From positions 20,258 through 84,257 of the forward strand of contig CAJNOL010001038.1 of the NCBI GenBank assembly GCA_905250125.1: a DNA stretch of 64,000 nt, in the 5' to 3' direction. Positions 47,463 through 59,931 of this stretch are shown one piece after another. Under the pieces are notes generated by a model. The model ran no database searches and was not told where the DNA came from. It was given only the letters and a program-made list of their open reading frames with translations. Source of the DNA: Rotaria sordida (Eukaryota; Rotifera; Eurotatoria; Philodinida; Philodinidae). Within the stretch, counting starts at the first letter, position 1. The number at the start of each line of letters is the position of its first letter. The position numbers and the translations under genes are program-made.

Positions 47463-48679
47463 AAAAAGAAAGTATGTGTTGCTATCATGTTAGTAGTTTC
47501 TTTGTTGTTTGTTGCAATGAATTTATGAGTAGCAGAAGTTTGTCTGTTCCCTTCTTTTATAGACAATCTCTCCTATACTCAGCTAATACTTTCTTTTTGT
47601 CACAAAGTACGACATTTTTTTCTCTTTCTGTTTATATCATAATTATTTTATGAAAAAAATCAGCCAAATACTAGAAAAAACAATCAAGGAGTATAATGGA
47701 AGAGAAAGCAAGAGCGAAAATGAAAAAAAACTGATACAAGATCGAGTATTGACACAAATTGATTGAAATATCATGGACGAATTAAAAAAACGATGAAAAA
47801 AAAATGGCCACATACATCTTTCACATTTGAAATATCAGTTGGCGAGGAGCTATCGGGATTTATCTATTGATACATACAATTCAACATTTCATTCAATCAT
47901 CCTGTATAGATATTTTTTTGAATTAAAACGCGTCTGACATACTTTAGAAACGCACAGGATCAACGCATCCAGATGCAGCACACGAGAGAACCTCTCGAGG
48001 TGATTAAAAAGCTTTTGAACTCGAACTACTTTTATTTTTTAGACTCTAGTGAGTAGTGAAATACCTTAAGTTGATGCATCCCTTTATTGCTTCACGAAGG
48101 AGTTATGACTGATTTACTGGATTTTTGACTTGTAGCAACATGTGAGTAGCAATAGTGGATGAGTGACTTTGGATCTGAAATTTTATTCATAAAGAGATTC
48201 TATGAACCATAGAATGTCCTGAAAGTTTCACATACACAGATTTTATCCACATTAATATCTTGTGGATTAAACATTCTCAGATGAAAGAAAATTTACTTCT
48301 AATGATAATCAAACATTGTCGATTATGAGATTTATCTTATCAGTTCATTATTTTTTGTCTGATAACATAGTTAAACTAAGTTTTTCATAATATTTATTTC
48401 TTATAGTATGTTCATAAAATATTTTTCATTGAAAATAGTAACTTCTCTCATTAGAGAAAGTAATATATATATAAGATATATCTTTTATTAATTTCTTTAA
48501 TTTTTATTTTTGACAAAAACTTTAAAAAAATAGAAAGTTTAAACAATGAGCATTTATTTTTAAAATTAGCCACAGAAACATGTTACTTTTCAGAAATTGC
48601 AATGAAACTAATGTCCGCGCCAGAATGAAAGAGGGTTGGGTGTAAGTTCAATAACTCGATAACGGTAACAGCTAGCGAC

Positions 48680-48779
48680 NNNNNNNNNNNNNNNNNNNNN
48701 NNNNNNNNNNNNNNNNNNNNNNNNNNNNNNNNNNNNNNNNNNNNNNNNNNNNNNNNNNNNNNNNNNNNNNNNNNNNNNN
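48680..48779. other. Assembly gap, 100 N
   Basis: Exactly 100 N, the usual placeholder for a gap of unknown size, about 120 bp beyond the stop of the receptor gene. Its flanks may not be contiguous in the genome. Confidence 0.98.
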
Positions 48780-48897
48780 AGTGGAGAAAACCCTTCCTGA
48801 TTCATTTTTGTACCTAAATTTAAAATATAAACATCTCTCTCTAGGCAAACCAACAACCGCTAATATTTTAACCTTGTTAGTTTGGCGGTGAGAGTTT

Positions 48898-49974
48898 TCA
48901 TTTGACCCGAATATGTGTCATCTTTTCACTTATCAACACACATACCTCCATTGTTAGAAGTTTTTGTGCAATCTTTCTGAATAAATCAAGAAGTACATTA
49001 CGAAATACACTTCTGCCAAATAATGTATATATATAAAATGGGATTCCATTTGTTAGATAACAAAGTAAAAGAGCTATATTATAAACTAAAGAATCAATTG
49101 CTGCTTCCAATGGAAATTTATTTGGTCTAATTAACATTGAATATATTTTTTCAAGAACTAATGGAAGAATAAATAAAGTTAGAAGAATAACTTGAATAAG
49201 GAGCATTTTAAGAAGATTGCGATCTACTTTCTTTTCCTGTTTTGCTTCTTGTTGATTTTGTTGTTGACCAATAAGAGATATTGAAGGTTCAATAGTACTA
49301 TTACCAACAAAGAACATAGCTAGTGCATGTACACGACGGTGAGAGCGATTTATATTGGAAATAGTCATTAAACCAAATGTAATCATAAGTAGTACAGGAA
49401 GTAATATTGCCATAACAAAAATTGATATATCAATTATATAACGACATAATGTATTTTTAGTATAACATGGAAGTGGAGTATTAATAAGATTTGCTTCATA
49501 ACAATAGAATATTTCAGCATAGAGAAGACTTGAAATAATTAAAATGATTATTGCACCTCGTTGAGCATTTTTTAATGTAGCCAGCTGTCGATGTCGAACG
49601 CTGGTACTTGATAAAAGCCATCGATCAATAACAGCTAACACAATCAGCCAATATGCGGCGGTTCTTGAACTATATATAATAAAACCACGAAGTTTACATA
49701 ACCATCCAATAGTATCTGTTGGATCAATTGTCCAACCAGCTAGCATTCGTGTAGTAATAGCAGACAGAATAGCAAAGAGATTAGCAATAGATGAAGTAAG
49801 AAAAAGCCAAGCACATGGATTTGAACGAAGTTTTCGTTGTGATAGAACGAAAATGTTAAGAATATTACCGATAACACCAAATAAAAAGATAAAAATTGAG
49901 AAATAACGATTGATTTCATTTGAAATATTGTTTAATAAAATAAAAAGATTTTCATCTGATGATGATGTAGGCAT
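48898..49974 (-). CDS. Orphan rhodopsin-like seven-helix receptor
   Basis: A single-exon gene of 358 aa that starts at ATG 49974. Seven hydrophobic helices are visible. Helix 1 has the GNILNIF motif with the conserved Asn. Helix 2 is preceded by NPCAWLFLTSSIANL. A Cys before helix 3 (WLCKLRG) can pair with one in the second outer loop (CYTKNTLCRY). Helix 3 ends LAVIDRWL, so DRY is DRW. Helix 7 has NGIPFYIYTLFG where most class A receptors have NPxxY. The N-terminus has one glycosylation site (NNISNE), and loop 3 is Gln/Lys-rich. The overall look is of peptide-receptor-like (FMRFamide type) orphan receptors that I recall as expanded in bdelloids; the ligand is unknown. The intron-free structure may reflect retroposition or an ancestrally intronless family. 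Confidence 0.85.
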   Translation of the reverse strand: MPTSSSDENLFILLNNISNEINRYFSIFIFLFGVIGNILNIFVLSQRKLRSNPCAWLFLTSSIANLFAILSAITTRMLAGWTIDPTDTIGWLCKLRGFIIYSSRTAAYWLIVLAVIDRWLLSSTSVRHRQLATLKNAQRGAIIILIISSLLYAEIFYCYEANLINTPLPCYTKNTLCRYIIDISIFVMAILLPVLLMITFGLMTISNINRSHRRVHALAMFFVGNSTIEPSISLIGQQQNQQEAKQEKKVDRNLLKMLLIQVILLTLFILPLVLEKIYSMLIRPNKFPLEAAIDSLVYNIALLLCYLTNGIPFYIYTLFGRSVFRNVLLDLFRKIAQKLLTMEVCVLISEKMTHIRVK

Positions 49975-50973
49975 CTTTTCTTTTTATGCATATAGAGGAA
50001 AATAAAAGTTCTAAGAGTAGAAATATGGAAGATATAAAATTTTTTTCTATTATCTTCTATCAGTAACAGAAAAGAATGGTTTTAATGAAAATCAGTGTGT
50101 GTTTTGCGTGATATTTTACTTTGCTGCATTGATTATCTGCATCTGAAATTTTTAAATTACTTTTATCTTTTGAGTATTATTTAGTTCAACCAAAAGTTGA
50201 TCTTTCGATAGTGAACTTCATTAAAGAACAACATTTGTGTAGTTGACACGTGTCTGAGGAAAATTTTCTATTTGATATGTTTAAGAAAGCAGCAAATATT
50301 TACACTTGAAAACGTAGAAAAATTAATATATGTATTGCTGATGAAAAGTCATCAAGTACTTTTTTGTTATTTCGACTAATGCTAATAAGCTGTATTTTTA
50401 TTACATAAGAATAGATAATATTCTTGATTAGAGGTCATCCATAAAGAACATCCGAGTAAAGGGATCAAATACATCTAGATGTCCGTATATTGTTTCGATT
50501 TTTTTCATGCATTTTCTACAAAATTTTCAAGTTAAGTACTATTTCACAGCATATCCAAAGGGTACCATGTCGAAATTCTATAATATCTTATTTATAAATG
50601 AATAAAGTACAGGTAGCGTGTATCTAATGATAGACTTAGTCCGTTTTATGAAACTATCTGATGTTTGCATGCATTGTAAAACATTGTAGTCTTGACATGG
50701 GCATAAACATTTCATCTTGTTGACAAAGAGAATTAATAATTTTTGTTACAAGAAAGACTGTTGATCTCTCGATAAATATCTTTCTCAATTGTGCTTGATT
50801 TTGTAGGAAATTAGTTGTAAAATTTTTTGCGAAGTCTTTTTTATTGCTAAAATGAAACATGTTTTTCTTTAGATCATGATGAAAAGATAAAGGTCACAGA
50901 CTTCGATGAATTAAATTAAACAAAATTTCTTTTTTTTGCATAGTGTCAATGTTCAAAAATTAACAGATAAGAA

Positions 50974-51285
50974 TCATGTAGTTTTTTTCAATCGTGTTGC
51001 AGTTTTATCAAATGCTTGGCGCATGAGTAAATATGGATTATTTTCTATTATTATTTCAGCTTGTTGTCCTAAATCACTTGCAGCTAAATATTTATTTTTT
51101 ATTTCTTCGTCAAAAGCATCTGTCATAATTCTGTTGTCTGTGTAGATGGTTTCATCAAGACCAGATTCTAAACAAGGAAAATATACATGTATTTCAAAAT
51201 AAACTGCCATTTCGTCCCGATCATTTAGAAAACCGTTGTTGTTTATTCGAAGTATTTCAGTTGGACGCATTATGCTTCTCTTCAA
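50974..51285 (-). CDS. Small hypothetical protein or lone exon, 103 aa
   Basis: An open minus-strand frame with AT-ending codon use typical of the clear genes in this window. An alternative ATG six codons in precedes RPTEIL. It is rich in acidic and Asn residues, with no signal peptide, membrane helix or known motif. No splice partner fits: the frame ends in TGA and the open stretch at 50860-50654 cannot be joined through a GT-AG intron in frame. Function unknown. Confidence 0.35.
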   Translation of the reverse strand: MKRSIMRPTEILRINNNGFLNDRDEMAVYFEIHVYFPCLESGLDETIYTDNRIMTDAFDEEIKNKYLAASDLGQQAEIIIENNPYLLMRQAFDKTATRLKKTT

Positions 51286-54200
51286 TATTCGTCATAAAAT
51301 CTTCACATAATTTCCAAGAACATATACAATAAATCAATATATTTTCAATATATTTGTTTTTCTTTATATATTTCACTATATTTTTATATTATTCAGGTTT
51401 TCCCGCCTGGCAAACACGCACACAAAAAATTTTTTTTTTTTATATTTTATTATTATATATATATATATTTTTTAATTATTATATTCTCATTTTCCCGCTT
51501 GGCAGGCATATACACAAATTTAAAATTTTCAAGCTAATTTTCTTCATAAGACCCTTTTATGAAATAAAAGGGAACATGACAAACATATCAGTTGCTTGGG
51601 AGATAGCAAAAAGAAAAAGATTTGCGGACAGGCGCCATTCGACACTACGAAGTTGTCTTTTTACTTCTTTATATTGTGCTGATCAGAATAGAGTAGCGTA
51701 CTTTTCCCTAATAATGATGAAAAAAAATTATGTTATCTCGATGAAGTCGGTACATGACCATTTCATATCCGGTCGAAAATAATTTTATATTTGCATAAAT
51801 GTTGGATTGTCTTCTTTCCAACGCTATACTAACAATCGTTCTTGTCGAATGTTTCGACAGAGAGATCAGTGGTCGACGGTGAAGACCTACATCTGTGTAA
51901 TGATGTGTCGTCATTAGGGTAAAAAATGACTAATCATAGTTAAAAGTTAACAGAAGAACGTCAATTTAATCAGGTAAACCTTGAATATTAATAATGACAG
52001 GTAAATATAGATGAAACATTTTAAAAGTGTCAATCAATAGTGATGATGCATATATCTAAAAACTCGAAATTTCATCTATTGAAAGTAGTATAGAACTGAA
52101 ATAGATACAGATGAATTATGAATGATGAATGGTCTATTCATTTTATTCAATCATTAAACTTCTTTTTTAAACTTTAAATGGTTACTAGATCAAAGATAAA
52201 TGATCAGTCTTCGATTTTACATTTTTAGTCATTTAGAAACATAACAATGTGAATTATAAATTCGTTCTTTTTTCATTATAGTTGTCAATCACAACTTTTT
52301 GATACAAAAAGAAACTGTCGAATGAGTTTAAGTGCTTCACTTATATAGAAATCGATTTCAGCTCTTTTACAATAAATTAAGATCAAAATTTTTATGGTTA
52401 TTACCAATTTGGGCGTCGCTTTTTGTCAATTAAATAAAGAATTAACAAAATTGAAAAGATTTAAATGAAGCGATTTCAGATATTCATTTGATGAAAATGA
52501 TCCATGAAAAACGAACCACAATGATTTCTATGAAGACATAGATTTATCTGTATTGAATCCGAAAATCAAAAATAATGGTTTGATTCTCTTTTTTAGCTAT
52601 TCAACAAGAAAATTCTTTTAATGAAATCAATGCATGAAGAGAAGATTTTGATTTCTAATTTCATAAAAAACACGAACAAATATCTTTGCAACATACATGA
52701 ACAATAGATGACACAGATTGGAAAAATATCAATTATAATCAGCTGAAGCTAAGATAAACATAGATTCTAAAATTGTTTGAAAATTCTCATTTGTGTGTCG
52801 AAGAGAAACTTTAAAATCAGTCAGCTATACATCGAAAATTGTGAATAAAGTGAGAGGTGCAGCAATGAAATGAAGTGATGTGCACTTTTATGAAGATTGA
52901 AATTATTTGACATATTCTTATATAGATTTCAATAAGTCAAATATCGATCAAATCGAATGAAATGATGAATTTATCAATTTATTTTCATCTAATATTCTCC
53001 TGAATCAAATCTTGATCAGGTCTACATATTTTTAAGAACATCAAATTATAGTCATTAATGTGTTTCATCTTTGAAGAATTCATTTATTTTGATCAAAATC
53101 GAACATGATTCTAGTCTCTGTAAACCTTCTATGTGAAAGAATGAGTCATTCATTACTTGAATATGAATTCATAAATAGTTAAACACTATCGGGACTTTAT
53201 CCAGAAAATGATTCTAACAAAATCTTTCCGAGAATCAAATACAGATATTCGAAATAACAAATTCCACAATCCTAAGTAAACGTGTGAATGAAGATTTGTG
53301 GAATATGTTTGAAGCATGACGATTCTCAGTTAAAAGTTAGATCTAAAAATTTCAAAATCAATGCATATTATCGATACAATCAAATCAAAATAGCAAAACG
53401 ACAGAAAATGATGATCTTTCATTTTTTCTCTCATTTGATTCATTGTATTTGGTCGATTTTTTGATGCACCAATTAATTCTTTATCGAAATTTGATTGAAA
53501 GTCATATGATCTTGTTTTCAATAATCTGCCATTCGAAGGACAAAATTTCGAATAAAAATCAATTAAAATAATGATTTGAAATATTGGTTAAAGAAATATA
53601 TTTGAAATACTTCTCAGAAATGATAAAAAATTTCAATATCGAATAACGTAAAATGAACATTAGTCTGAAAAAGATAAGAACTCCAAATTAGATTCTTCTC
53701 AATATTATTTCAAAGAATTTCACAATACTTTATCTCTCATTTCTTAAGAATCGTTCGTGGATAAATCAATAGAGAACGGAAGAGTGAGGATGAACTAAAA
53801 ATTTGGGTTTGGTGCTTTTAGATGATGATGTTTTGAATGAACATAAAAATAATTTAAAATTTAAATTTTGGCAAGTGTTTTGATCTCCTCATGGGCGTTC
53901 TCTTTTATTATTTGATAAATAAAATTATGTCTGTTGAGAACAAATATTCAATAATTAAACTGATAAACATCATATTTGATATGAAAACTTAAATAGAATA
54001 TTGTGACATTTGTGATTAAATATACGAAATAATGTTTGACAATAAAAATAATTTGATGAAAAATCTTTATTAAAAATGATTTGAAAGAAAAACTTATGTA
54101 AAAAAAATAAAATATTATCATTTGTTATAATGTAACATTCTGTTCTATAATATTTTTAATTTTGATATATCTATTAAAATCTTCAGCAATTAATCGATTG

Positions 54201-55242
54201 ATGACAAATTGACACATTGTTTTATTTTATAACTAAAAAGAAAAAACTTCAATTTTTCATTTGAAATATCAAATCAAATTCTCTTATTATCAATTATATT
54301 CGATGATCAAAATCATTTTTCACAAAATCTTTTTTTCTAAAAGAAATAATAATACAAAACGTTAAAATTTTGAAAAAATGGAAGAAACGATGATCATATT
54401 GACTTGAAATAACATTCAACTGAATTCTTAATATGCTATTCGATTTTCTTTTTTTAATCTAAATTAAAATTTAAAGATTTATATAAGTTAATTTAACAAG
54501 AACGATAATAACAATCGACTATAATCAAATAGATAAAATCGATTTAGTTTCTTTGTTTGAAGATTTCTATTAAATATATATTCGATATAAATTCATATTC
54601 AATGAAAACGATGAAAAATATCAATATCAAGATTTATTTGAAATAGTAAAAATAAAATAAATTCATCGTTAAAATAACCAATTCTCTTCATATTTTATTC
54701 ATGATTAAGATTTCAATCTATCAACTATGAAATCTCATCATAATCGATAAGATCGATTGATAACAAGAAAGAATATCTATTGATCATAGATTACAAATCA
54801 TTGAAGAGTTTGGAATGATAAATGATTTTAAAAGATCATTTTTCAACTAAATAATAAACATGATCAAAAAGAAATGATCCGTTATTGATGTTGATTGTTG
54901 AAAGAAATGAGAATTAACATTTGACAATAGAGTGATCGATATTGAGATTGAGAATAATTCATAGAGAAATTCTTTTAGTAGAAACCATTGATCTGAAAAG
55001 AGAATGATGAACTGAAGAAAATCACATCGTTTTATTGACATACATCCATTGACAAATGTCCTCTTCAACGATGATCTATAGAATCTATTAGTATCATTAT
55101 TAGACAAATCAGGTCAATAAAAGATGATCAAAATTAAGAAATTCAACATGTCATTTGATATTATTTGGAATTCTGTTGAGTTATAAAACGTGTTTTTTTA
55201 TCTTAAGAATTATAGATGAATTCGATGTGATATCAAATATGA

Positions 55243-55301
55243 AAGGTGTGAGAATCAAAGACTTATACACACTCACATCCAGACCCCACACCTACACCCA
55301 A
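55243..55301. repeat. Telomere-like palindrome 11, weak left arm
   Basis: GGTGTGAGAATC on the left and CACACTCACATCCAGACCCCACACC on the right. The left arm is only about 10 bp. Confidence 0.5.
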
Positions 55302-55794
55302 AACTAGAAGAGAATCAAATGATAATCGATCTAGTTGAGTCTTTATAATGAATTTTTCAATGGGACTAGTGCTTTTTTTTATTCTATTTGTTAATAAAAT
55401 ATGGAAATTATTCAATAAATTGTCTGGACAATATCATTTTTTTCTATTAACTGAAGACAAAAAAAAAATAAAATATTAATATTTGAATGTTTGTTCCAAA
55501 AGTAATACATGCGCAGTGACGAAAGAAAATCTTGCTTTTTTATAATGTAATTTTAAAAAGAACAGGAAAAAAAGGCAATTGGTTTTATGCATATTTTGTT
55601 TCTGCTTCAATGACTAATAAGAAGATGATACATTCGATGTCAATGTAACATATTTTTTTGTTTTGTTTATTTTCTTTATATTTCAAGAAAAGGTAAAAAC
55701 TATCATGATTCATCTAAAGATAACAACAATTAGAAGTGTTTTCGATCGAACTTTTCTTTTCGCTCCTTGAAAAACAATTTCAATATTGATTCAG

Positions 55795-56822
55795 AAAAAA
55801 GTAGAAAAGAAGACAAAATCAATTGTACCTTGTTCAGCATTAACACGGCAATTATTTAATCATACGGATAATAAGAACTATGAAGAAGAATTCGCAATTC
55901 CATTGTGGGAATATAATAACGAAAGATATACATGGTCACAAAAACCACATTATCAAAATAAATCAACAAGTCATTGGAAGAATTTTCGAGTTCTTACATA
56001 TAATATTTGGTTTTCAAAAAATTATCAACCAATGCGTTTTAACAGTCTTTGTGACATATTAAATAAATCTGAAGCACAAATAATCAGTTTACAAGAAAGT
56101 TAGTTTTATCTTCTTATTCTGATTGCAATTTTAAAAAAATACGTTTGATTTCTATATATATAGTGACAAAAAGTATTCTCAAACAACTTTTGACACAACC
56201 ATTTGTTCAAGAACGATATTATATATCCGATGTTGATGGTCATACATTCAATAGTTCATATGGTGTTGTCTTATTAATTGACAATCGTCTTAATATTTCT
56301 AATTTGAATTTAATTGATTTTCCACAGTCAATAATGGGTCGTCATTTAATATTTGCAGAAATTAAATTAGATCAAAATGAAATACTTCGTATTGGTACTG
56401 TTCATTTAGAATCTTTAGATAATAAACAACAACGTTTATGTCAATTAGATATTTGTCGAAAAGTATTAACTCGTTCTCCAAGTAGTTGCATTTTGATGGG
56501 AGATTTTAATTTTTCTGCAGATGATCAAGAAAATACCGATCAATTTAATAGGCTACCGCAATGGATTGATGTTTGGACTTCCTTAATGAATTCTCATAAT
56601 CATGGTTTTACATTTGATACAGAAACAAATTTTATGATAAATCTTCATCATAAAATGCCAAAACAAGCAAGATATGATCGAATTATTTTACACAGTCAAA
56701 CGATTATTCCTATTCAAATTCAAATTTTAGGAAATCAACCTATCGCTAGTCAAGAACAATTTCAAAGTTTTCCATCAGATCATTTTGGTTTGACAGCAGT
56801 TTTTCAAAAGAAACAAAAATAA
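55795..56822 (+). CDS. TDP2-like endonuclease/exonuclease/phosphatase-fold phosphodiesterase
   Basis: Exons 55795-56098 and 56164-56822 join in phase 1 over a 65 bp intron (321 codons including the stop). A possible first exon at 55705-55737 with ATG at 55705 also splices in frame (57 bp intron) but is tentative. Motifs follow the EEP order: N in LTYNIWF (residue about 70), E in ISLQE (about 101), THLES-like TVHLES, MGDFN, and FPSDHFGL at the end. FTFDTETN and PKQARYDRI match the region after GDxN in TDP2, which removes topoisomerase-II protein adducts from 5' DNA ends; human TDP2 has GDTN where this protein has GDFN. It is likely nuclear, helping repair breaks. Bdelloids are known for surviving extensive DNA breakage, but this link is inference. 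Confidence 0.8.
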
Positions 56823-57029
56823 AAATATGATCTATACAAAATGAAAAAATATCCGATAAAAAGAGAACATTTATTAAGACTGATCTATGTATTATATTGT
56901 TTTTTGTCATGATTCTTTTTTATGCAAACTTTTTTTTTTTTGAATGACGTACACATTTATTTTCAAAGCATTTGTTAACCTAACATCAATTTTATTTAAA
57001 TAAAAATAAAAAAATGAGATCAAGACATA

Positions 57030-57085
57030 TTAATTTGAGAAACGTTTAAGATGAAAATTTCGTACTAATTCTTCTTTAACATGCT
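57030..57085 (-). CDS. Candidate last exon of an unknown minus-strand gene
   Basis: After TCATTAG, minus-strand bases from 57085 read AG then HVKEELVRNFHLKRFSN and TAA. The 18 codons look coding in composition, but I found no upstream exon that joins. Weak. Confidence 0.2.
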
Positions 57086-58399
57086 CTAATGAATAAGGAT
57101 TTTATAAATGGAAGTAGAACTACATATCCAAAATTATTATTGTGGCTTTACTAGACGTATAAATTTTACGTATAAACTAATATATGACGGTGCATCATTA
57201 ACGACTCAGAATCAAATTTCTCGATTGACTTCCTTAAATAGTCGAAATCCTATAAAAAATTTATTACAGTCCGTCATGTCTATTTGAAATACATTTAAAA
57301 AAAACGTAATGTTTAGCAAGATAGCGAAAAACTCAGAAGGATGGCATTGTGTTAAATAGTTTGTTGCAATTGTATTAGAAATAGTGCGATCTCTTGAGAT
57401 CATCATTATTTGCAAGTAATAAATGCCAACCTGTGAAGCAGAAAGATAGCTAGAACTATGAAATGAAGCAACTCTCATTCTTATGTAATTTATCGACGCT
57501 TCTTCATAAATGCTGGGAATTTTTCGACGTTTTTTTAATACTCATCAATTTTCTTTCTTTATGTGAAGGTGTCGGAAATTTGAAATTTGACCAAATTTTG
57601 TTTTCGGCGATGTTTTAAAAATTTTTAGATCGATTTTTCTATAAAAATTCGACAATACTTTTTTCCGAAAATAGCTTTAAAGTAATCTATAATCATTTTC
57701 CATATGATATGTATGCTCCAATTTTTCATATTTAATTTAGTTTTTACGTTTTCCAAATATTTTCATTAATATCTTCAACAAAGCTTGATATAAAGAAGTA
57801 CTTAAAAAGATTTAATAGATAGAATGATTGAATAGTTGGGTCTATCATCAATGGATCTTTATATAGATGGAAAAAGGTTTCAGTGGGGAATTCCACCAAA
57901 ATGTATCAGCTCATCATAGACACATACTTTACCGATTATTTTTTCACAGTTATAACTGTCATATATGTGATGAAAAAAATAAGCATGGGTTTTCGATGAG
58001 CTCGTTCCTGTCTTGTGAAAGTCGTATTTACTCCAATATCCATAATAAGATCACAAAAAACTGTCAAAATTATGTTATTATCGAGCAATTTTTATTATGA
58101 TATCTCACTTTCCGCGTAAAACAATATTCATATTCATAACCCGTACAAAAACTTACATCAGAATAAATATATTTTATAAAAGAAAATTTTATGCAAAACT
58201 TCCCCACCCGTACTCTCTCTCAGCACTTTTTCCAAAACCTTGTCCAAGGGTCCTCTGAGATTAATTTTTCATAAAAATTTCATTTTGATGTTGTATATTT
58301 ATTCTGATACAGTTTTTTGTGCTAATTCTGAATATGATATTTGTTCCACTAAATAAGTGAGATATGATAATAAGGGTGTGAGCAAGGGGGAAACAGCGG

Positions 58400-58822
58400 A
58401 CTTCAAGACTTCAACGGACTTCAACCATAGTGACTTCATATTTTCACAAGACTTCTAAAGACTTCTAAAGACTTCATAAGACTTCTAAAGACTCCATAGA
58501 ACTTCAAGAGACTTCACAAGACTTCATAGGATTTCATGGGACTTCAGAGAACTTCAAAAGACTTCCAAAGACTTCGTGAGGCTTCACAGACTTCGTGAGA
58601 CTTTACGGACTTCATGAGACTTCACGGATTTTGTGAGACTTCACAGACTTTGTAGGACTTCTTCAGACTTCATAAGACTTTATTAGACTTCACAAGATTT
58701 CATAAAACTTCACAAGACTTCGCCAGACTTCGCAAAACTTCATAAGACTTTACAAGACTTCATAAAACTTCACAAGACTTCGCTAGACTTCATAAAACTT
58801 CATAGGACTTCACAAGACTTCA
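58400..58822. repeat. Degenerate AGACTTCA-type satellite, block 1
   Basis: Tens of copies of AGACTTC spaced 9-17 bp with variants AAAACTTC and GGACTTC, running from about 58400 to 58822. Confidence 0.8.
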
Positions 58823-59456
58823 AGTGGCAGATTCCATGCGTATCAAAAAACCTTATAGAAATTACATGAAACTTCTATAACATGCAAAAAACAAAACTTA
58901 TCATATAGAGATTACAAAGGTGTTTCTAGTTTCTGAGAGTTGTTTCTCGCAGTATATCCATATCTAGAATAAAGATATGGCAATGACACAAAGCGTTGAT
59001 GAAATTAAAACAGAGAAAATAAACTTTACTGATACGCATGTATTTGATTCGATTAATCCAGCATTGAAAAACTCCTATTTTCAGGTGCAAATAAATAACA
59101 AGACTAAATTTATACACAAGCAAACGGCTTGTTGTTTATTGACCGATAAAGCTAGCCGTTTATCGGCTGATAGATTATCATGAGTGATAGAAACAAACAA
59201 AAAGGAATAAAATTCTTCATAAGATTGACATCGAATAGATGGACACATTTCTTATAAAAATAAATCACTTCATTCAAGAAGCATTCAGTTATTAACTGTT
59301 ATGTTTTCTAAGATCCAACAAACTTGAATTTTTTTCCAGCACATTGAAAAAAAAAACAATAAAAAGTTCACCTTTCTGCTAAAATAAGACCGTCGAAAAC
59401 AAGACAATTTCATTGGTTTCTTATGAATTTTCATGCACTAAATGTATTTCAAAACT

Positions 59457-59583
59457 TCCAAAAGAATTCATGAGACTTCATTAGACTTCAAGAGACTTCA
59501 AGAGACTTTATGAGACTTCAGAAGACTTCAAGAGACTTCAGAAGACTTTGAAAGACTTCCAAGACTTCATGAGACTTCACGGC
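59457..59583. repeat. Degenerate AGACTTCA-type satellite, block 2
   Basis: The same unit (AAGAGACTTCA, GAAGACTTC), about ten copies, in the same orientation as block 1, 630 bp further right. Confidence 0.75.
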
Positions 59584-59609
59584 TGAAGTCTCTGCTGTTT
59601 CTCCCTTGA

Positions 59610-59931
59610 GTCCGTCTAATTTTTCTCATATTCATATTCCAGTTAAAGTGCAATCAAGAGATCTGAAAGTTTTAACATAAGTTATACTCATGAAGTCCTT
59701 TCTATGTGTGAAGTTTCAGATCAAAATTCAAATTTTGATTTTTCTTCATGGTCCCCTGAGGGGAACCACGGCAATTTCCCATAGATAATTCGAAGAAAAA
59801 AATCAAAGTTTGAATTTTGACCTGAAACTTCACACATAGAAAGGACTTCGTGGGTATAACTTATGTTAAAACTTTCAGAGCTCTTGATTGCACTTTAACT
59901 GGAATATGAATATGAGAAAAATTAGACGGAC
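59610..59931. mobile_element. Large near-perfect palindrome, fold-back element
   Basis: The left arm, about 59610-59750, begins GTCCGTCTAATTTTTCTCAT and the right arm, about 59790-59931, ends with its exact complement. The arms differ at few positions (for example TTTAACATAAG kept in both). The centre carries CCCCTGAGGGG. It directly follows satellite block 2. Confidence 0.75.

Larger units (their letters stand above)
45864..48897. other. 3 kb without a gene; telomere-like islands and assembly gap
   Basis: Three telomere-like palindromes (46193, 46809 and 47397), a tandem AAAAATGTCGAAAG-type repeat (47028-47156) and a 100-N gap. Open frames overlapping these are low-complexity. Nothing else is recognisable. 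Confidence 0.5.
49975..55704. other. 5.7 kb, mostly empty; one small candidate frame and a uniform AT-rich block
   Basis: Contains a minus-strand open frame at 50974-51285 and a telomere-like palindrome at 55243-55301. About 51,900-55,200 has few long A or T runs compared with other intergenic DNA here and is full of short words with GATC, TCAAAT and ATTTGAAA. It has no frame longer than 90 codons and no recognisable family. Confidence 0.45.

Noticed and set aside
48608-48856. Frame spanning the 100-N gap
   Set aside because: The frame exists only because N codons are not stops; flanks show no coding signal.
50654-50860. Minus-strand 68-codon frame next to the 103-aa candidate
   Set aside because: Could not be spliced to the neighbouring frame with GT-AG ends in phase; no motif.
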